NCBI RefSeq assembly: GCF_000348905.1
Contig: NZ_AOFT01000001.1
Span: forward strand, 124,001 to 188,000
Reading direction: 5' to 3'
Source of the DNA: Bhargavaea cecembensis DSE10
GTDB lineage: Bacteria; Bacillota; Bacilli; Bacillales_A; Planococcaceae
DNA: 64,000 nt
Under the pieces are notes generated by a model. That model did no database searches. It saw only the letters and a list, made by a program, of their open reading frames with translations, and was not told the DNA's origin. This document shows, piece after piece, positions 1 through 9,496 of the stretch. Position 1 is the first letter of the stretch. Each line of letters begins with the position of its first letter. A program made the translations under genes and the position numbers.

Positions 1-30
1 ACCGAATCGCTTTGAACGGAGGAATGACAA

Positions 31-1566
31 TTGAATGAGCAACAACTCCACGCAAAACCCCCGTATGCGATGATTGCGGTCCTCTTTTTCGGGGCGTTTG
101 TTGCGTTTCTGAACAATACGCTGCTAAACGTGGCCCTTCCGGTCATCATGACCGAATTCCAGGTGAACCCGGCACAGGTGCAATGGCTGACGACCGGTTA
201 TATGCTTATGAACGGGATATTGATTCCGGCGAGTGCGTTCTTTATCCAGCGGTTCACGAACCGGAATCTCTTCCTGACGGCGATGACACTATTCACGATC
301 GGTACGCTGACGGCAGCGCTTGCTCCGTCATTTATCGTGCTGGTCATCGCCCGGATGATCCAGGCATCCGGTTCCGCCATGATGATGCCGCTCCTGATGA
401 ACGTCATGCTCGTCGCCTTCCCGGTGGAAAAGCGGGGGACCGCGATGGGATATCTTGGCCTCGTCATGATCACGGCGCCGGCAATCGGGCCGACGCTGTC
501 CGGCTGGATTGTCCAGCATTACTCCTGGCGTGTGCTGTTCTGGATGGTGCTGCCGTTCGCGGTGCTCGTCATCCTGATCGCCTTCTTCAGGCTGAAGAAC
601 ATCATGGAGACAAGAGACGTCAAGCTTGATGTCCTGTCGATCATCCTGTCGAGCCTCGGGTTCGGCGGACTGCTCTACGGATTCAGCATGGCCGGCGACA
701 AAGGCTGGATGGATCCGCAGGTCTATGTGACGATCATTGTCGGTGCCGTCGCCCTGACCGCCTTTATCCGCCGGCAGCTGAGCATGCCGGTGCCGATGCT
801 GGAGTTCCGGATCTACAAGCATCCGATGTTCACGCTGTCGACGATCATCCTGGTCGTGCTGTCGATCGCGATGTTCTCCGGAATGCTTCTGACACCGATC
901 TACGTACAAAACGTGCGGGAGATCTCTCCGTTCCACTCGGGACTCCTGATGCTGCCGGGAGCGGTCATCATGGGGATCATGTCACCGATCACCGGGCGGC
1001 TTTTCGATAAGTACGGACCCCGGACACTCGCGATTTCCGGCCTGCTGATCACAACCGTGACGACGTTCATGTTGAGCCGTCTGGAGATGGATTCCGGCTA
1101 CTTCTACATCATGGCTGTCTATACGGTCCGTATGTTCGGGATGTCGATGGTCAACATGCCGATCATGACAAACGGGCTGAACCAGCTGCCGATGCAGATG
1201 AACCCGCACGGCACCGCGATGAACAACACGCTCCAGCAGGTCTCGGGAGCCATCGGTTCCGCATTCCTCATGACGGTCATGAACAAGCGGACAGAAACGG
1301 AGGCGGCCTCGCTTGCCGGTGAATCGGCGGGGCTTCCGGATGCCGAAGCTGCGGCGGTGAAGGCGCAGATCGCCCAGGAAGCGCTGCTCCACGGCATCAA
1401 TTTCGCTTACTTTGTGTGTACGGTCATCGTCTTCATCGCCCTGATCCTGACGTTCTTCGTCAAGCGGGTGGTCCCGCCGAAGGAAAAGGCGGAAGCGATG
1501 AAGGCTGCCGGCGGCGATCCGGTCAAGGCGGGCAAGTCCGGTACACATACTCCCCAGCACGAATGA
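31..1566 (+). CDS. DHA2-family MFS drug exporter (LmrB/EmrB-like)
   Basis: A 511-residue, almost wholly hydrophobic protein of the major facilitator superfamily, 14-helix DHA2 (drug:H+ antiporter) branch; it should export lipophilic compounds through the cytoplasmic membrane at the expense of the proton gradient. The second-half cytoplasmic loop motif GRLFDKYGPR is present near residue 322, while its first-half counterpart is worn down to RFTNRN, as is common in LmrB-like members. The TTG at 31 is chosen because GGAGG lies 7-8 nt upstream. The tail after the last helix is charged and low-complexity. It is a single-gene unit closed by a terminator at 1578. The substrate cannot be read from the sequence. 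Confidence 0.88.
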   Translation: MNEQQLHAKPPYAMIAVLFFGAFVAFLNNTLLNVALPVIMTEFQVNPAQVQWLTTGYMLMNGILIPASAFFIQRFTNRNLFLTAMTLFTIGTLTAALAPSFIVLVIARMIQASGSAMMMPLLMNVMLVAFPVEKRGTAMGYLGLVMITAPAIGPTLSGWIVQHYSWRVLFWMVLPFAVLVILIAFFRLKNIMETRDVKLDVLSIILSSLGFGGLLYGFSMAGDKGWMDPQVYVTIIVGAVALTAFIRRQLSMPVPMLEFRIYKHPMFTLSTIILVVLSIAMFSGMLLTPIYVQNVREISPFHSGLLMLPGAVIMGIMSPITGRLFDKYGPRTLAISGLLITTVTTFMLSRLEMDSGYFYIMAVYTVRMFGMSMVNMPIMTNGLNQLPMQMNPHGTAMNNTLQQVSGAIGSAFLMTVMNKRTETEAASLAGESAGLPDAEAAAVKAQIAQEALLHGINFAYFVCTVIVFIALILTFFVKRVVPPKEKAEAMKAAGGDPVKAGKSGTHTPQHE

Positions 1567-1577
1567 ATAAGATGAAT

Positions 1578-1610
1578 CCGCAGGCAATTTGCCTGCGGGT
1601 TTTTTATTTT
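1578..1610 (+). terminator. Intrinsic terminator of the MFS gene
   Basis: A perfect 8-bp stem (CCGCAGGC / GCCTGCGG) with a 5-nt loop is followed by a T-rich run, 11 nt after the stop codon of the exporter. Confidence 0.85.
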
Positions 1611-1699
1611 CCGCGGACAGGCAGGTGAATTTTGGCTGCCTGCCGGAAGAGTTCAAAAAACTGGGAAGGAATCCGGCCGGATTTGTCGAAAAAGGACAA

Positions 1700-1713
1700 T
1701 GAAAGCGGTTTCA
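1700..1713 (+). promoter_or_regulatory. CcpA catabolite-responsive element (cre)
   Basis: TGAAAGCGGTTTCA fits the degenerate Bacillus cre consensus TGWAANCGNTNWCA at every position. It lies 26 nt upstream of the aldehyde dehydrogenase start. A site there would let CcpA block transcription initiation or early elongation of the lysine-catabolic operon when preferred sugars are available. The match is seen; CcpA binding is inferred. Confidence 0.75.
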
Positions 1714-1739
1714 ATAGAATGCGGAAAGGGGAGCTGGGC

Positions 1740-3218
1740 ATGCAACTGAACAACTATATCAATGGATCCTGGCAGGACGGCGGCGGAGCCGATTACACGG
1801 CAGTCGTGAACCCTGCAAACGGGGAGACGCTTTGTGACGTCAGGCTTTCAGGCAAGTCCGATGTGGACGAGGCGGTTAAGGCTGCGAAGCGGGCACAAAA
1901 GGAATGGGCACTCGTCCCTGCGCCAAAGCGCGCAGATTATCTATATGAGATCGGCCGCCTCATGAAAGAGCGGAAGGAGCATCTCGCGCAGGTGCTCACA
2001 AAAGAAATGGGCAAAGTGATCGAAGAAGGGCGCGGCGAGGTCCAGGAAGGGATCGACATGGCGTTTTACATGGCCGGAGAGGGGCGGCGCCTGTTCGGCG
2101 AGACGGTCCCGTCCGAACTTCAGGACAAGTTCGCGATGAGCGTGCGGGCTCCGATTGGCGTGGTCGGACTCATCACGCCCTGGAACTTCCCGGTCGCCAT
2201 CGCGACATGGAAGTCGTTCCCTGCGATTGTTGCGGGCAACACCTTCATTTGGAAGCCGGCAACCGAAACCCCGATGATGGCTTATGAAATGGCGAAAATC
2301 TTCGACGAGGTCGGACTGCCTCCGGGTGTGGCGAACGTCGTTTTCGGAAGCGGCGGAGAAGTCGGCACGGCAATGATCGAGCATCCGGACATCCGAGTCA
2401 TCTCGTTCACGGGATCGACGGAAACCGGACGCCGGGTGGCGGAGCTTGGCGGCCGTCATCTGAAGAAAGTGTCGCTGGAGATGGGCGGCAAAAACGCGGT
2501 CATCGTCATGGATGATGCCGATCTCGATCTTGCCGTGGAAGGCATTTTGTGGAGTGCTTTCGGAACGGCCGGCCAGCGCTGCACAGCCTGCAGCCGGGTC
2601 ATCGTACACCGGGATGTAAAGAAAGAGCTGGAGCAGCGCCTGCTTGAGCAGATGAAAGGACTCACCATCGGTGACGGGCTCGATGAGTCGGTGAAGGTCG
2701 GCCCGGTCATTAATGCACCCGCTCTCGAGAAGATCCACGGCTATGTGGAAATCGGCAAGAAAGAAGGCGCAAAGCTGCTTGCCGGCGGCAGGATCCTTGA
2801 TGACGAGGGGCTGAAAGGCGGCTACTACTATGAGCCGACGCTCTTCACCGACGTGAAGTGGGACAGCCGGATCGCCCAGGAAGAAATCTTCGGCCCGGTC
2901 ATCTCGCTAATTGAAGTGGATAGCCTCGATGAAGCGATCGAAGTGAACAACAGTGTCACCTACGGGCTGTCGAGCTCGATCTTCACGAGGGATGTGAATC
3001 AGGCATTCCGTGCCCAGCGGGACCTGGATACGGGGATTGTGTATGTGAATGCCGGCACGACCGGGGCGGAAATCCACTTGCCGTTCGGAGGGACAAAAGG
3101 GACCGGCAACGGCCACCGTGACTCGGGGGTCGCCGCGCTCGACGTCTTTACCGAATGGAAGAGCATCTACGTGGACTACAGCGGCAAGCTGCAGCGGGCA
3201 CAGATCGATACAGAATAA
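1740..3218 (+). CDS. NAD-dependent aldehyde dehydrogenase, probable piperideine-6-carboxylate (2-aminoadipate semialdehyde) dehydrogenase
   Basis: Aldehyde dehydrogenase superfamily protein of 492 residues, the normal length. The catalytic cysteine is C281 in GQRCTA and the general base is E247 in LEMGGKN; the NAD-binding [10 protein letters not shown] segment precedes them. Translation could open further upstream, but ATG 1740 follows AAAGGGGAG closely and aligns with family N-termini. It sits 22 nt before a lysine 6-dehydrogenase gene, so the most economical role is oxidation of 2-aminoadipate semialdehyde (in equilibrium with piperideine-6-carboxylate) to 2-aminoadipate. Family membership is certain; the substrate is inferred from context and from the C-terminal [13 protein letters not shown] tail, which resembles Geobacillus lysine-cluster enzymes from memory. 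Confidence 0.85.
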   Translation: MQLNNYINGSWQDGGGADYTAVVNPANGETLCDVRLSGKSDVDEAVKAAKRAQKEWALVPAPKRADYLYEIGRLMKERKEHLAQVLTKEMGKVIEEGRGEVQEGIDMAFYMAGEGRRLFGETVPSELQDKFAMSVRAPIGVVGLITPWNFPVAIATWKSFPAIVAGNTFIWKPATETPMMAYEMAKIFDEVGLPPGVANVVFGSGGEVGTAMIEHPDIRVISFTGSTETGRRVAELGGRHLKKVSLEMGGKNAVIVMDDADLDLAVEGILWSAFGTAGQRCTACSRVIVHRDVKKELEQRLLEQMKGLTIGDGLDESVKVGPVINAPALEKIHGYVEIGKKEGAKLLAGGRILDDEGLKGGYYYEPTLFTDVKWDSRIAQEEIFGPVISLIEVDSLDEAIEVNNSVTYGLSSSIFTRDVNQAFRAQRDLDTGIVYVNAGTTGAEIHLPFGGTKGTGNGHRDSGVAALDVFTEWKSIYVDYSGKLQRAQIDTE

Positions 3219-3240
3219 AACGGCGAAAGGGGAGAGCTGC

Positions 3241-4407
3241 ATGAAAGTAGTCGTCCTGGGAGCAGGCCTGATGGGAAAAGAAGCGGCACGGGACCTGGTG
3301 AAAAGCGATGGTGTGGAAAAGGTCTGGCTGGCAGATCTGAACGTCCGGCAGGCGGAAGACTTTGCTTCAGCGCTGATGTCGGACAAGCTGGACATCCTCA
3401 GGCTGGATGCGACGGATCACGACCGGCTCAGGGAAGTCATGTCTCTCGGCGATGTCGTCATCAACGCGCTGTTTTATACATTCAATGAGAAAGTCGCCCG
3501 CACGGCGATCGAGGCCGGTGTACACTGTGTCGACCTCGGAGGCCATATCGGCGGCGCGACCGATGCTGTCCTCGGACTCTCGGAAGCGGCAGAGAAAAAG
3601 GGTGTCACGCTCATCCCTGACCTCGGTGTTGCCCCGGGCATGATCAATATCCTCTCCGGCTACGGAGCGGGCAAGCTTGACCGGGCGGAGTCGATCCGTC
3701 TGTTCGTCGGCGGCATACCGGTTAAGCCGGAACCGCCGCTGAATTACAATCTCGTCTTTTCACTGGAAGGCGTTTTCGACCATTATACGGATCCGTCTCT
3801 TGTCATCCGCAAGGGTAAAGTCAAAGAAGTGCCTTCCCTGAGCGAGATCGAGACGATCCGTTTCGACGGCTACGGCGAGCTCGAGGCGTTTCATACGTCC
3901 GGAGGCACATCGACGCTGTCGAAGTCATTCCCTGACCTGGACACGCTGGAGTACAAGACGATCCGCTATAAGGGACATGCCGAGAAGTTCCAGCTGCTCG
4001 TCGATCTCGGGCTGCTGTCCCGCGACTCCGAAGTGACGGTCGGCGGGCAGCAGGTGAAAGTCCGCGACGTGATGAGGGAGCACCTGACGCCCAAGCTCCG
4101 GCTGGGCGACAAGAAAGATGCCGTACTTCTGCGGGTTATCGTGAAAGGGAGCAAGGACGGGGAAGAGGCGTATTACGAGTATGACCTGATCACCGAGAAG
4201 GATCCGAAGACGAATGTCACCGCTATGGCCCGTGCGACAGCCAATACGATTTCCGCAGTCGCCCAGATGATCGGAAGCGGAGTGATCACGAAGCGCGGTG
4301 TCCATCCGCCTGAAACGATCGTGCCGGGCGGGGAATATATCGCCGAAATGAAAAAGCGCGGCGTCCATATTATCGAGACATCGTCGGAGACGGCGGCAAC
4401 GGTTTAA
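3241..4407 (+). CDS. lysDH: L-lysine 6-dehydrogenase (saccharopine dehydrogenase family)
   Basis: A 388-residue protein opening with the Rossmann fingerprint [15 protein letters not shown] and continuing with the saccharopine-dehydrogenase-like catalytic fold ([24 protein letters not shown]). Length and motifs match the NAD-dependent L-lysine 6-dehydrogenase of Geobacillus, which deaminates the epsilon-amino group of lysine to allysine, releasing NADH and ammonia. ATG 3241 is preferred over upstream in-frame starts because AAAGGGGAGAG ends just before it and the Rossmann motif begins at residue 5. The gene lies 22 nt after the aldehyde dehydrogenase and 25 nt before the acyl-CoA dehydrogenase, so the three are one operon. 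A different amino-acid substrate cannot be excluded. Confidence 0.82.
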   Translation: MKVVVLGAGLMGKEAARDLVKSDGVEKVWLADLNVRQAEDFASALMSDKLDILRLDATDHDRLREVMSLGDVVINALFYTFNEKVARTAIEAGVHCVDLGGHIGGATDAVLGLSEAAEKKGVTLIPDLGVAPGMINILSGYGAGKLDRAESIRLFVGGIPVKPEPPLNYNLVFSLEGVFDHYTDPSLVIRKGKVKEVPSLSEIETIRFDGYGELEAFHTSGGTSTLSKSFPDLDTLEYKTIRYKGHAEKFQLLVDLGLLSRDSEVTVGGQQVKVRDVMREHLTPKLRLGDKKDAVLLRVIVKGSKDGEEAYYEYDLITEKDPKTNVTAMARATANTISAVAQMIGSGVITKRGVHPPETIVPGGEYIAEMKKRGVHIIETSSETAATV

Positions 4408-4432
4408 GAGGGACGGGAAGGAGAGAAGGCAA

Positions 4433-5626
4433 ATGGATTTCCGGTTCACGGATGAGCAGGATCTGCTCCGGAAGACCGCAAGGAAGTTCACGGATGACGA
4501 AATCATGCCAAACATCGCCAAATGGGATGCGGAAGGCGGGTTCGACCCGGTGATCTGGAAACGTCTTGCTGAACTCGGGTTCATGGGTGTCTGCATCCCG
4601 GAAAAGTACGGGGGCAGCGGAATGGATTACAACGCCCTGGCTATTCTGTGCGAGGAGCTGGAGCGCGGCGACACGGCATTCCGCACCGCTGTGTCCGTCC
4701 ATACCGGGCTGAACTCGATGTCGCTTCTGCAGTGGGGCAACGAAGAGCAGAAGCAGAAATACCTCGTACCCCAGGCGAAGGGGGAAAAGATCGGTGCATT
4801 CGGCCTGACCGAACCGGGAGCGGGGTCGGATGTCGCGGCGATGTCGTCGACCGCCGTGCGTGACGGCGACCATTATGTGCTGAACGGGCAGAAGACTTGG
4901 ATCTCGCTGTGCGACCAGGCGGACCACTTTCTCGTCTTTGCCTATACCGACAAGCCGAAAAAGCACCACGGCATCACTGCCTTTATCGTCGAGCGGACGA
5001 TGCCCGGATTTTCTTCCAAAGCGATCAAGAACAAATACGGCATCCGTGCGGGGAACACGGGTGAACTGTTTTTCGAGAATGTGCGTGTGCCGGCGGAGAA
5101 CCGGCTCGGTGAAGAGGGAGAAGGCTTTAAGATCGCCATGGCTTCACTCGATAATGGCCGTTTCACCGTCGCGGCGGGAGCAGTAGGACTAATAAAAGCC
5201 TGTCTTGAGGCGAGCGTGAAGTACTGCCATGAACGGGAAACATTCGGCAAGCCGATCGGTAAGCACCAGCTGGTCCAGCAGATGATCGCCAACATGGAAG
5301 CGGGGTACGAGATGAGCCGGCTGCTCGTGTACCGGGCAGGAGAACTGAAAAACCAGGGTGTGCGCAACACCCGCGAGACATCACTTGCCAAATGGCAGGC
5401 GTGCGACTTTGCCAACAAAGCCGCGGACGATGCCTTCCAGATTCATGGTGCCTATGGCTACTCGGACGACTACCCGGTCGCCCGGTATCTCCGGAACTCC
5501 AAGGCACCTGTCATCTACGAGGGCACCCGTGAAATCCACACGATCATGCAGGCTGAATACGTGCTCGGTTACCGCCGGGACAAACCGCTCAACAAGATGC
5601 TGCCTGCGTGGGAGCCGGGTGAATAA
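4433..5626 (+). CDS. Acyl-CoA dehydrogenase, possibly glutaryl-CoA dehydrogenase
   Basis: FAD-dependent acyl-CoA dehydrogenase of 397 residues with the family signatures GAFGLTEPGAGSD (FAD/substrate loop) and IHGAYGY; the catalytic base is E363 in YEGTREIH. It oxidises an acyl-CoA at the alpha-beta bond and passes electrons to ETF. As the third gene of a lysine 6-dehydrogenase operon it could act late in the 2-aminoadipate route, where glutaryl-CoA is oxidised and decarboxylated to crotonyl-CoA; this is context-based inference, since the residues that distinguish glutaryl-CoA enzymes were not verified. AAGGAGAG precedes ATG 4433. Other short- or branched-chain acyl-CoA substrates remain possible. 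Confidence 0.85.
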   Translation: MDFRFTDEQDLLRKTARKFTDDEIMPNIAKWDAEGGFDPVIWKRLAELGFMGVCIPEKYGGSGMDYNALAILCEELERGDTAFRTAVSVHTGLNSMSLLQWGNEEQKQKYLVPQAKGEKIGAFGLTEPGAGSDVAAMSSTAVRDGDHYVLNGQKTWISLCDQADHFLVFAYTDKPKKHHGITAFIVERTMPGFSSKAIKNKYGIRAGNTGELFFENVRVPAENRLGEEGEGFKIAMASLDNGRFTVAAGAVGLIKACLEASVKYCHERETFGKPIGKHQLVQQMIANMEAGYEMSRLLVYRAGELKNQGVRNTRETSLAKWQACDFANKAADDAFQIHGAYGYSDDYPVARYLRNSKAPVIYEGTREIHTIMQAEYVLGYRRDKPLNKMLPAWEPGE

Positions 5627-5635
5627 TAGAGGAGA

Positions 5636-5662
5636 GCCCCGCCGGAGACGGCGGGGCCTGTT
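5636..5662 (+). terminator. Terminator of the lysine-catabolic operon
   Basis: A 9-bp perfect stem GCCCCGCCG / CGGCGGGGC with a GAGA tetraloop lies 10 nt after the acyl-CoA dehydrogenase stop. The following T-tract is short (CTGTTT), so it may be only partly efficient. Confidence 0.6.
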
Positions 5663-5740
5663 TGTGCGCGACATGGAAGTTTACAGGCATTGAGTGCGCC
5701 CGTGTTTGCGTGCACATATCGCCGGGGCAAGGGAGTTACG

Positions 5741-5784
5741 GAAAATATAAATGACGCCTTGCCGGACTGGCCGGCAGGCGTCAT
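5741..5784 (-). terminator. Terminator of atoE
   Basis: The stem ATGACGCCT-GCCGG / CCGGC-AGGCGTCAT with one bulged base reads, on the minus strand, into TTATATTTT just beyond the atoE stop codon. Confidence 0.7.
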
Positions 5785-5796
5785 GAAAGGGGTCCT

Positions 5797-7110
5797 TCAG
5801 AAGAAATAAAGCCCGATGGAGATGACGATCCCGGACAGGACAAGGACAAACACACAATACCCCATGATGTCCTTCGCCTTCAGTCCTGCAATGGCCAGTG
5901 CCGGGAGTGCCCAGAACGGTTGGATCAGGTTGGTCCAGGCATCCCCCCAGGCGATGCTCATCGCAACTTTCGCATAGTCGACTCCAAGCGTCTGCGCGGC
6001 ATCCAGCATGATCGGTGCCTGTACAGCCCACTGGCCGCCGCCGGATGGTACAAAGAAATTGACGATGCCTGCTGCATAGAAAGAGAACAGCGGGAACGTA
6101 TGCTCATTCGAGATGGACACGAAGGCATCCGAGATGACCCCGGCAAGTCCGGAGGAAGTCATCATCCCCATGATGCCCGCGTAGAACGGGAACTGGATGA
6201 TGATTCCGCCTGCAGTTTTGACGGCATTGGCGACCGCGGCGAGGAAACGGCGCGGTGTCCCGTGAAGGATGATGCCGAGAATCAGGAAAATCAGATTCAC
6301 GATGTTCAGGTTCAGGTCGAATCCGTTCCGAACAAAGTGATGGATCAGATAAATGAGTCCGAGCGCGCCGATCAGCATCGATAGAACTACGCTGTCTTCC
6401 ATACGGGATGCAGGAGTCTTTTCGGACGGCTCTTCCACTTCGATCGGCTCTTCAAGCTTTGCCGGGTCGACCGTCACCGTATCTTCTGGCTTCGGCATCA
6501 TCCAGCGGTTCAGGAGAGGAATGGTAATCAGAAGAACAAGAACGATAAACAGGTTATACGGCGTAAAAATGGTGTCGGTTGTCGAAATGACGCCGATCTG
6601 TCCGGCAAACGGATGGTCCGGTGTCGCAATCGACAGCGGAATCGACCCGCCAAGGCCGCCGTGCCAGACCACAAATCCCGCATAGGCACTGGCCACAAGG
6701 AGACGGTAATCAACGTTTGTGACTTTCTTCGCAATTTCCTTCGCGAACAGGGCGCCTATGACCAGACCGAATCCCCAGTTGATCCAGCTTGCGATAATGG
6801 AGACGACCGATACGAGAAGAATGGCAGCTCCGGGTGATTTTGCAATTCCGGCAAGTGTGCTGAGCAGCCGCTTAAAGAACGGGCTATTGGCCAAAACGTG
6901 GCCTGCAACGAGTACGATGACCATCTGCATGGCGAAGGCCAGAAGTCCCCAGAACCCGTCTCCCCAATAATCCACCATCTCGATCGGCCCTGTATCGGTC
7001 AGACCAAGACCGAGCAGAAACACGACCAGTGTCAGGACCGCAACAAAGATATACGGATCCGGCAGGAAGCGCTCCATGAGCGTGTTTGAGAATCTCGTTA
7101 ATGTTTTCAA
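5797..7110 (-). CDS. atoE: Short-chain fatty acid transporter, AtoE family
   Basis: A 437-residue polytopic membrane protein matching the AtoE short-chain fatty acid transporter family in length and along its whole course, including the early LPDPYIFVAVLTL segment, WGFGLVIGA and the late AVPSGGG-type stretch FVPSGGGQWAVQ. It should bring butyrate/acetoacetate-like short-chain acids across the cytoplasmic membrane. The TTG at 7110 is chosen because AAGGGGG sits 7 nt upstream and the protein then begins at the family N-terminus; a longer reading frame extends to 7209 without a ribosome binding site. It is transcribed convergently towards the acyl-CoA dehydrogenase operon, and a common role in acyl-CoA metabolism is plausible but unproven. 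Confidence 0.88.
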   Translation of the reverse strand: MKTLTRFSNTLMERFLPDPYIFVAVLTLVVFLLGLGLTDTGPIEMVDYWGDGFWGLLAFAMQMVIVLVAGHVLANSPFFKRLLSTLAGIAKSPGAAILLVSVVSIIASWINWGFGLVIGALFAKEIAKKVTNVDYRLLVASAYAGFVVWHGGLGGSIPLSIATPDHPFAGQIGVISTTDTIFTPYNLFIVLVLLITIPLLNRWMMPKPEDTVTVDPAKLEEPIEVEEPSEKTPASRMEDSVVLSMLIGALGLIYLIHHFVRNGFDLNLNIVNLIFLILGIILHGTPRRFLAAVANAVKTAGGIIIQFPFYAGIMGMMTSSGLAGVISDAFVSISNEHTFPLFSFYAAGIVNFFVPSGGGQWAVQAPIMLDAAQTLGVDYAKVAMSIAWGDAWTNLIQPFWALPALAIAGLKAKDIMGYCVFVLVLSGIVISIGLYFF

Positions 7111-7280
7111 AGCTTTTCCCCCTTGTCGAAAGTTGTAGAACATCCCCCACTCCAATGTAGTCGAAGATGATTTGGATTGCCAGATTATTTTTATAGTATG
7201 TGATACCAACTCTGTCGATGAGCATTGGATGTAACCCTTTCCTGCAGTCCGCAGACTAATCAGAAAAGGGAGGGGTCCAG

Positions 7281-9425
7281 ATGCGGAAGGGAAAAAAGGC
7301 GGTGTGGTTCGGGCTCGCCGTGCTGCTGGTCATAGCCGGTATTGCCGGTATCCGGGCAGCGGACCGCCAGAATGCGGGGGCAGAAGTGCGTGCGGATGCC
7401 AGTGTGGTCAGCGGGGAAACATGGCGTGCGTCATTTGCTGCAAAACTTTCAGGGGATGCTGCTGAAAGCGGAGCACTGAAAATCACGGATGAAGAAGGAA
7501 ATCCTGCGCGTGCAAACATGCGGCTTTCCGGCAGCCGACTGGAAGTGGACGGACTGGCGCCGGGGCGCTACATTCTTCAGGTTTCCGAAGATGCCTTCGG
7601 AAAACGGCCGACGGCAGGGGTAGGAGCCATCCCGTTCACAGTCAGGGAAGACATCGGGCCAGTCGGATCGCTCAAGGAACTTGAGGAGCACTTCCGGCTG
7701 ATCGCCGAGCAGCGGAAGAAGGAGATGGAGCTTTATCGGGAAGGGGCTGTGGTGGAAGAATCTGCAGCGTCGGAGGACAGTGCGGCAGGTCCTGACGGTG
7801 GTGCCGGACATTCCATGACCAACAATCAGGTATCGGGCATTGACGAAGGAGACATTGTCAAGACGGACGGCGACTTCCTGTATGTGACTTCCGACGGCAC
7901 ACTGGTGAAAATCTACGATATCCGGACTGAAGGAAAGCCGGCACACATCGCCACCCTTGAAGGGGAAGACGGATTCCAGCCGCTGGAGCTGTATCTGTCC
8001 GGGGATATCCTGGCAGTAGTCGGCCACGTATACCGGGGGACGGGCGGAAATCCTGGCGGGCCGGCAGATATCATGCCGGTGGAAAGCAGCGCAGTCGGGG
8101 TCCGGCTCTACGATGTCGGAAATCCGGCCGATCCCAAGCTTGTCAGGGAAGCCGGGAATGAGGGCTGGCATGTCTCATCCAGGATGAGCGGGAACATCCT
8201 CTACCTGATCTCCTCGATGACGCCGGTTTTCCGAATCATGGAGCAAGAAGGGGACGTCCGGCCGTACGAGTATGACAGTGCCCGTTCAGACGGGGCGCAG
8301 CCGATGGATACCGAATCGATTACCATCCTGCCCGGGCCTGCCGGTGATTCCTACACGATCATCTCCGCCATTGATCTCAAAGGCGGAGCGGACGCTTCTT
8401 TTGAAACGGAAGGATTTGTCGGCAGCGGCGGCGCGGTGTACATGTCACAGGACAATCTGTATCTTGCTTCCTCGGAGTATCAGGCGGAGCTGTTTTCAGA
8501 AGACGGATCATCGGGCGCAGCAAACGGATCGTATACGAAAATCTTCAAATATGCGCTGGATGGCACAGATGTCTCCTTCGCTGCATCCGGGGAAGTACCG
8601 GGCACACCGCTCAACCAGTTTTCGATGGATGAACATGACGGTCATTTCCGTGTCGCAGTCACTGAAGGCAACATGTGGGATGAGCGGCAGCCGTCCGAAT
8701 CGGCGGTCTATGTACTCGATTCGGAGCTGAAAGAAACCGGTTCTGTAACGGGACTGGCAAAGGGTGAGAGGATTTATTCCGCCCGGTTCATGGGGGACCG
8801 TGCCTATGTGGTGACATTCCGTGAAACCGATCCTCTCTTCGCAATCGATCTTTCGGATCCGGCCTCGCCGGCCGTTCTCGGAGAATTGAAGATACCGGGC
8901 TTCAGCAATTATCTCCACCCGCTTGGCGAACGCCATCTGATCGGGTTCGGCCAGGAGACGGTCACCGTGAAGGGGGATGGGCCGGAGCCGCAGGTGCTGA
9001 CCGCGGGCATGAAAATTTCACTGTTCGATGTGTCGGACATGACCGCGCCGAAGGAAGTCGCCGTGGAAGTGATCGGGGGCAGAGGGACTTATTCGGAGCT
9101 GCAATATGACCATAGGGCGCTGTTTGAACACAGTGGACTCGGCCTGTACGGATTCCCGGTGGACCTCTACGAGGGGACCACGGAGAGCGAGGAGGTCCGC
9201 TTCAGCGGGAGCGGCGCGATGATCTATGAAATCACCCCCAAAAATGGCATCCGCCTGCAGGGGAATTTCATTTCAGAGGAAGGGGCTGTACAGGGATATC
9301 CGGATTATGAAAAGAGGATTCTCCGGATCATCTATTCCGGGAACACGGTCTATACCGTATCACCCGAAAAAGTGTCTGCGTACTCGATTGACGGATTCCG
9401 GCAGCTCGGCACTTCAGCCGACTAA
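7281..9425 (+). CDS. Membrane-anchored/secreted beta-propeller protein with N-terminal Ig-like domain
   Basis: A 714-residue extracytoplasmic protein. Residues 6-24 form a single hydrophobic signal-anchor; residues about 40-120 look like an SbsA-type Ig-like domain (VVSGETWRASF, ending in PFTVRE); the rest matches the family of secreted proteins with a C-terminal beta-propeller, whose hallmark VSGIDEGDIVKTDGDFLYV occurs near residue 190. No catalytic motif is visible, so binding or scaffolding outside the membrane is the safest description. GGGAGGG lies before ATG 7281. A charged glutamate-rich linker separates the two domains. It is a stand-alone gene divergent from atoE. Confidence 0.75.
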   Translation: MRKGKKAVWFGLAVLLVIAGIAGIRAADRQNAGAEVRADASVVSGETWRASFAAKLSGDAAESGALKITDEEGNPARANMRLSGSRLEVDGLAPGRYILQVSEDAFGKRPTAGVGAIPFTVREDIGPVGSLKELEEHFRLIAEQRKKEMELYREGAVVEESAASEDSAAGPDGGAGHSMTNNQVSGIDEGDIVKTDGDFLYVTSDGTLVKIYDIRTEGKPAHIATLEGEDGFQPLELYLSGDILAVVGHVYRGTGGNPGGPADIMPVESSAVGVRLYDVGNPADPKLVREAGNEGWHVSSRMSGNILYLISSMTPVFRIMEQEGDVRPYEYDSARSDGAQPMDTESITILPGPAGDSYTIISAIDLKGGADASFETEGFVGSGGAVYMSQDNLYLASSEYQAELFSEDGSSGAANGSYTKIFKYALDGTDVSFAASGEVPGTPLNQFSMDEHDGHFRVAVTEGNMWDERQPSESAVYVLDSELKETGSVTGLAKGERIYSARFMGDRAYVVTFRETDPLFAIDLSDPASPAVLGELKIPGFSNYLHPLGERHLIGFGQETVTVKGDGPEPQVLTAGMKISLFDVSDMTAPKEVAVEVIGGRGTYSELQYDHRALFEHSGLGLYGFPVDLYEGTTESEEVRFSGSGAMIYEITPKNGIRLQGNFISEEGAVQGYPDYEKRILRIIYSGNTVYTVSPEKVSAYSIDGFRQLGTSAD

Positions 9426-9496
9426 GTCCTCCGTTGAGTTTTCAGCCCGTTTCCGCTACGATGAAATTCAATGAACGGACGGACGGCGGTGAGCGG

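Noticed and set aside
328-936. Long antisense open frames across GC-rich genes (also 10752-12440 plus strand, 15340-17190 minus strand)
   Set aside because: They lack ribosome binding sites, are rich in R, H, D and Q as expected from antisense frames of GC-rich genes, and resemble no protein.
7210-7250. cre-like TGTAACCCTTTCCT near 7230
   Set aside because: It lacks the central CG and the terminal CA of the cre consensus.
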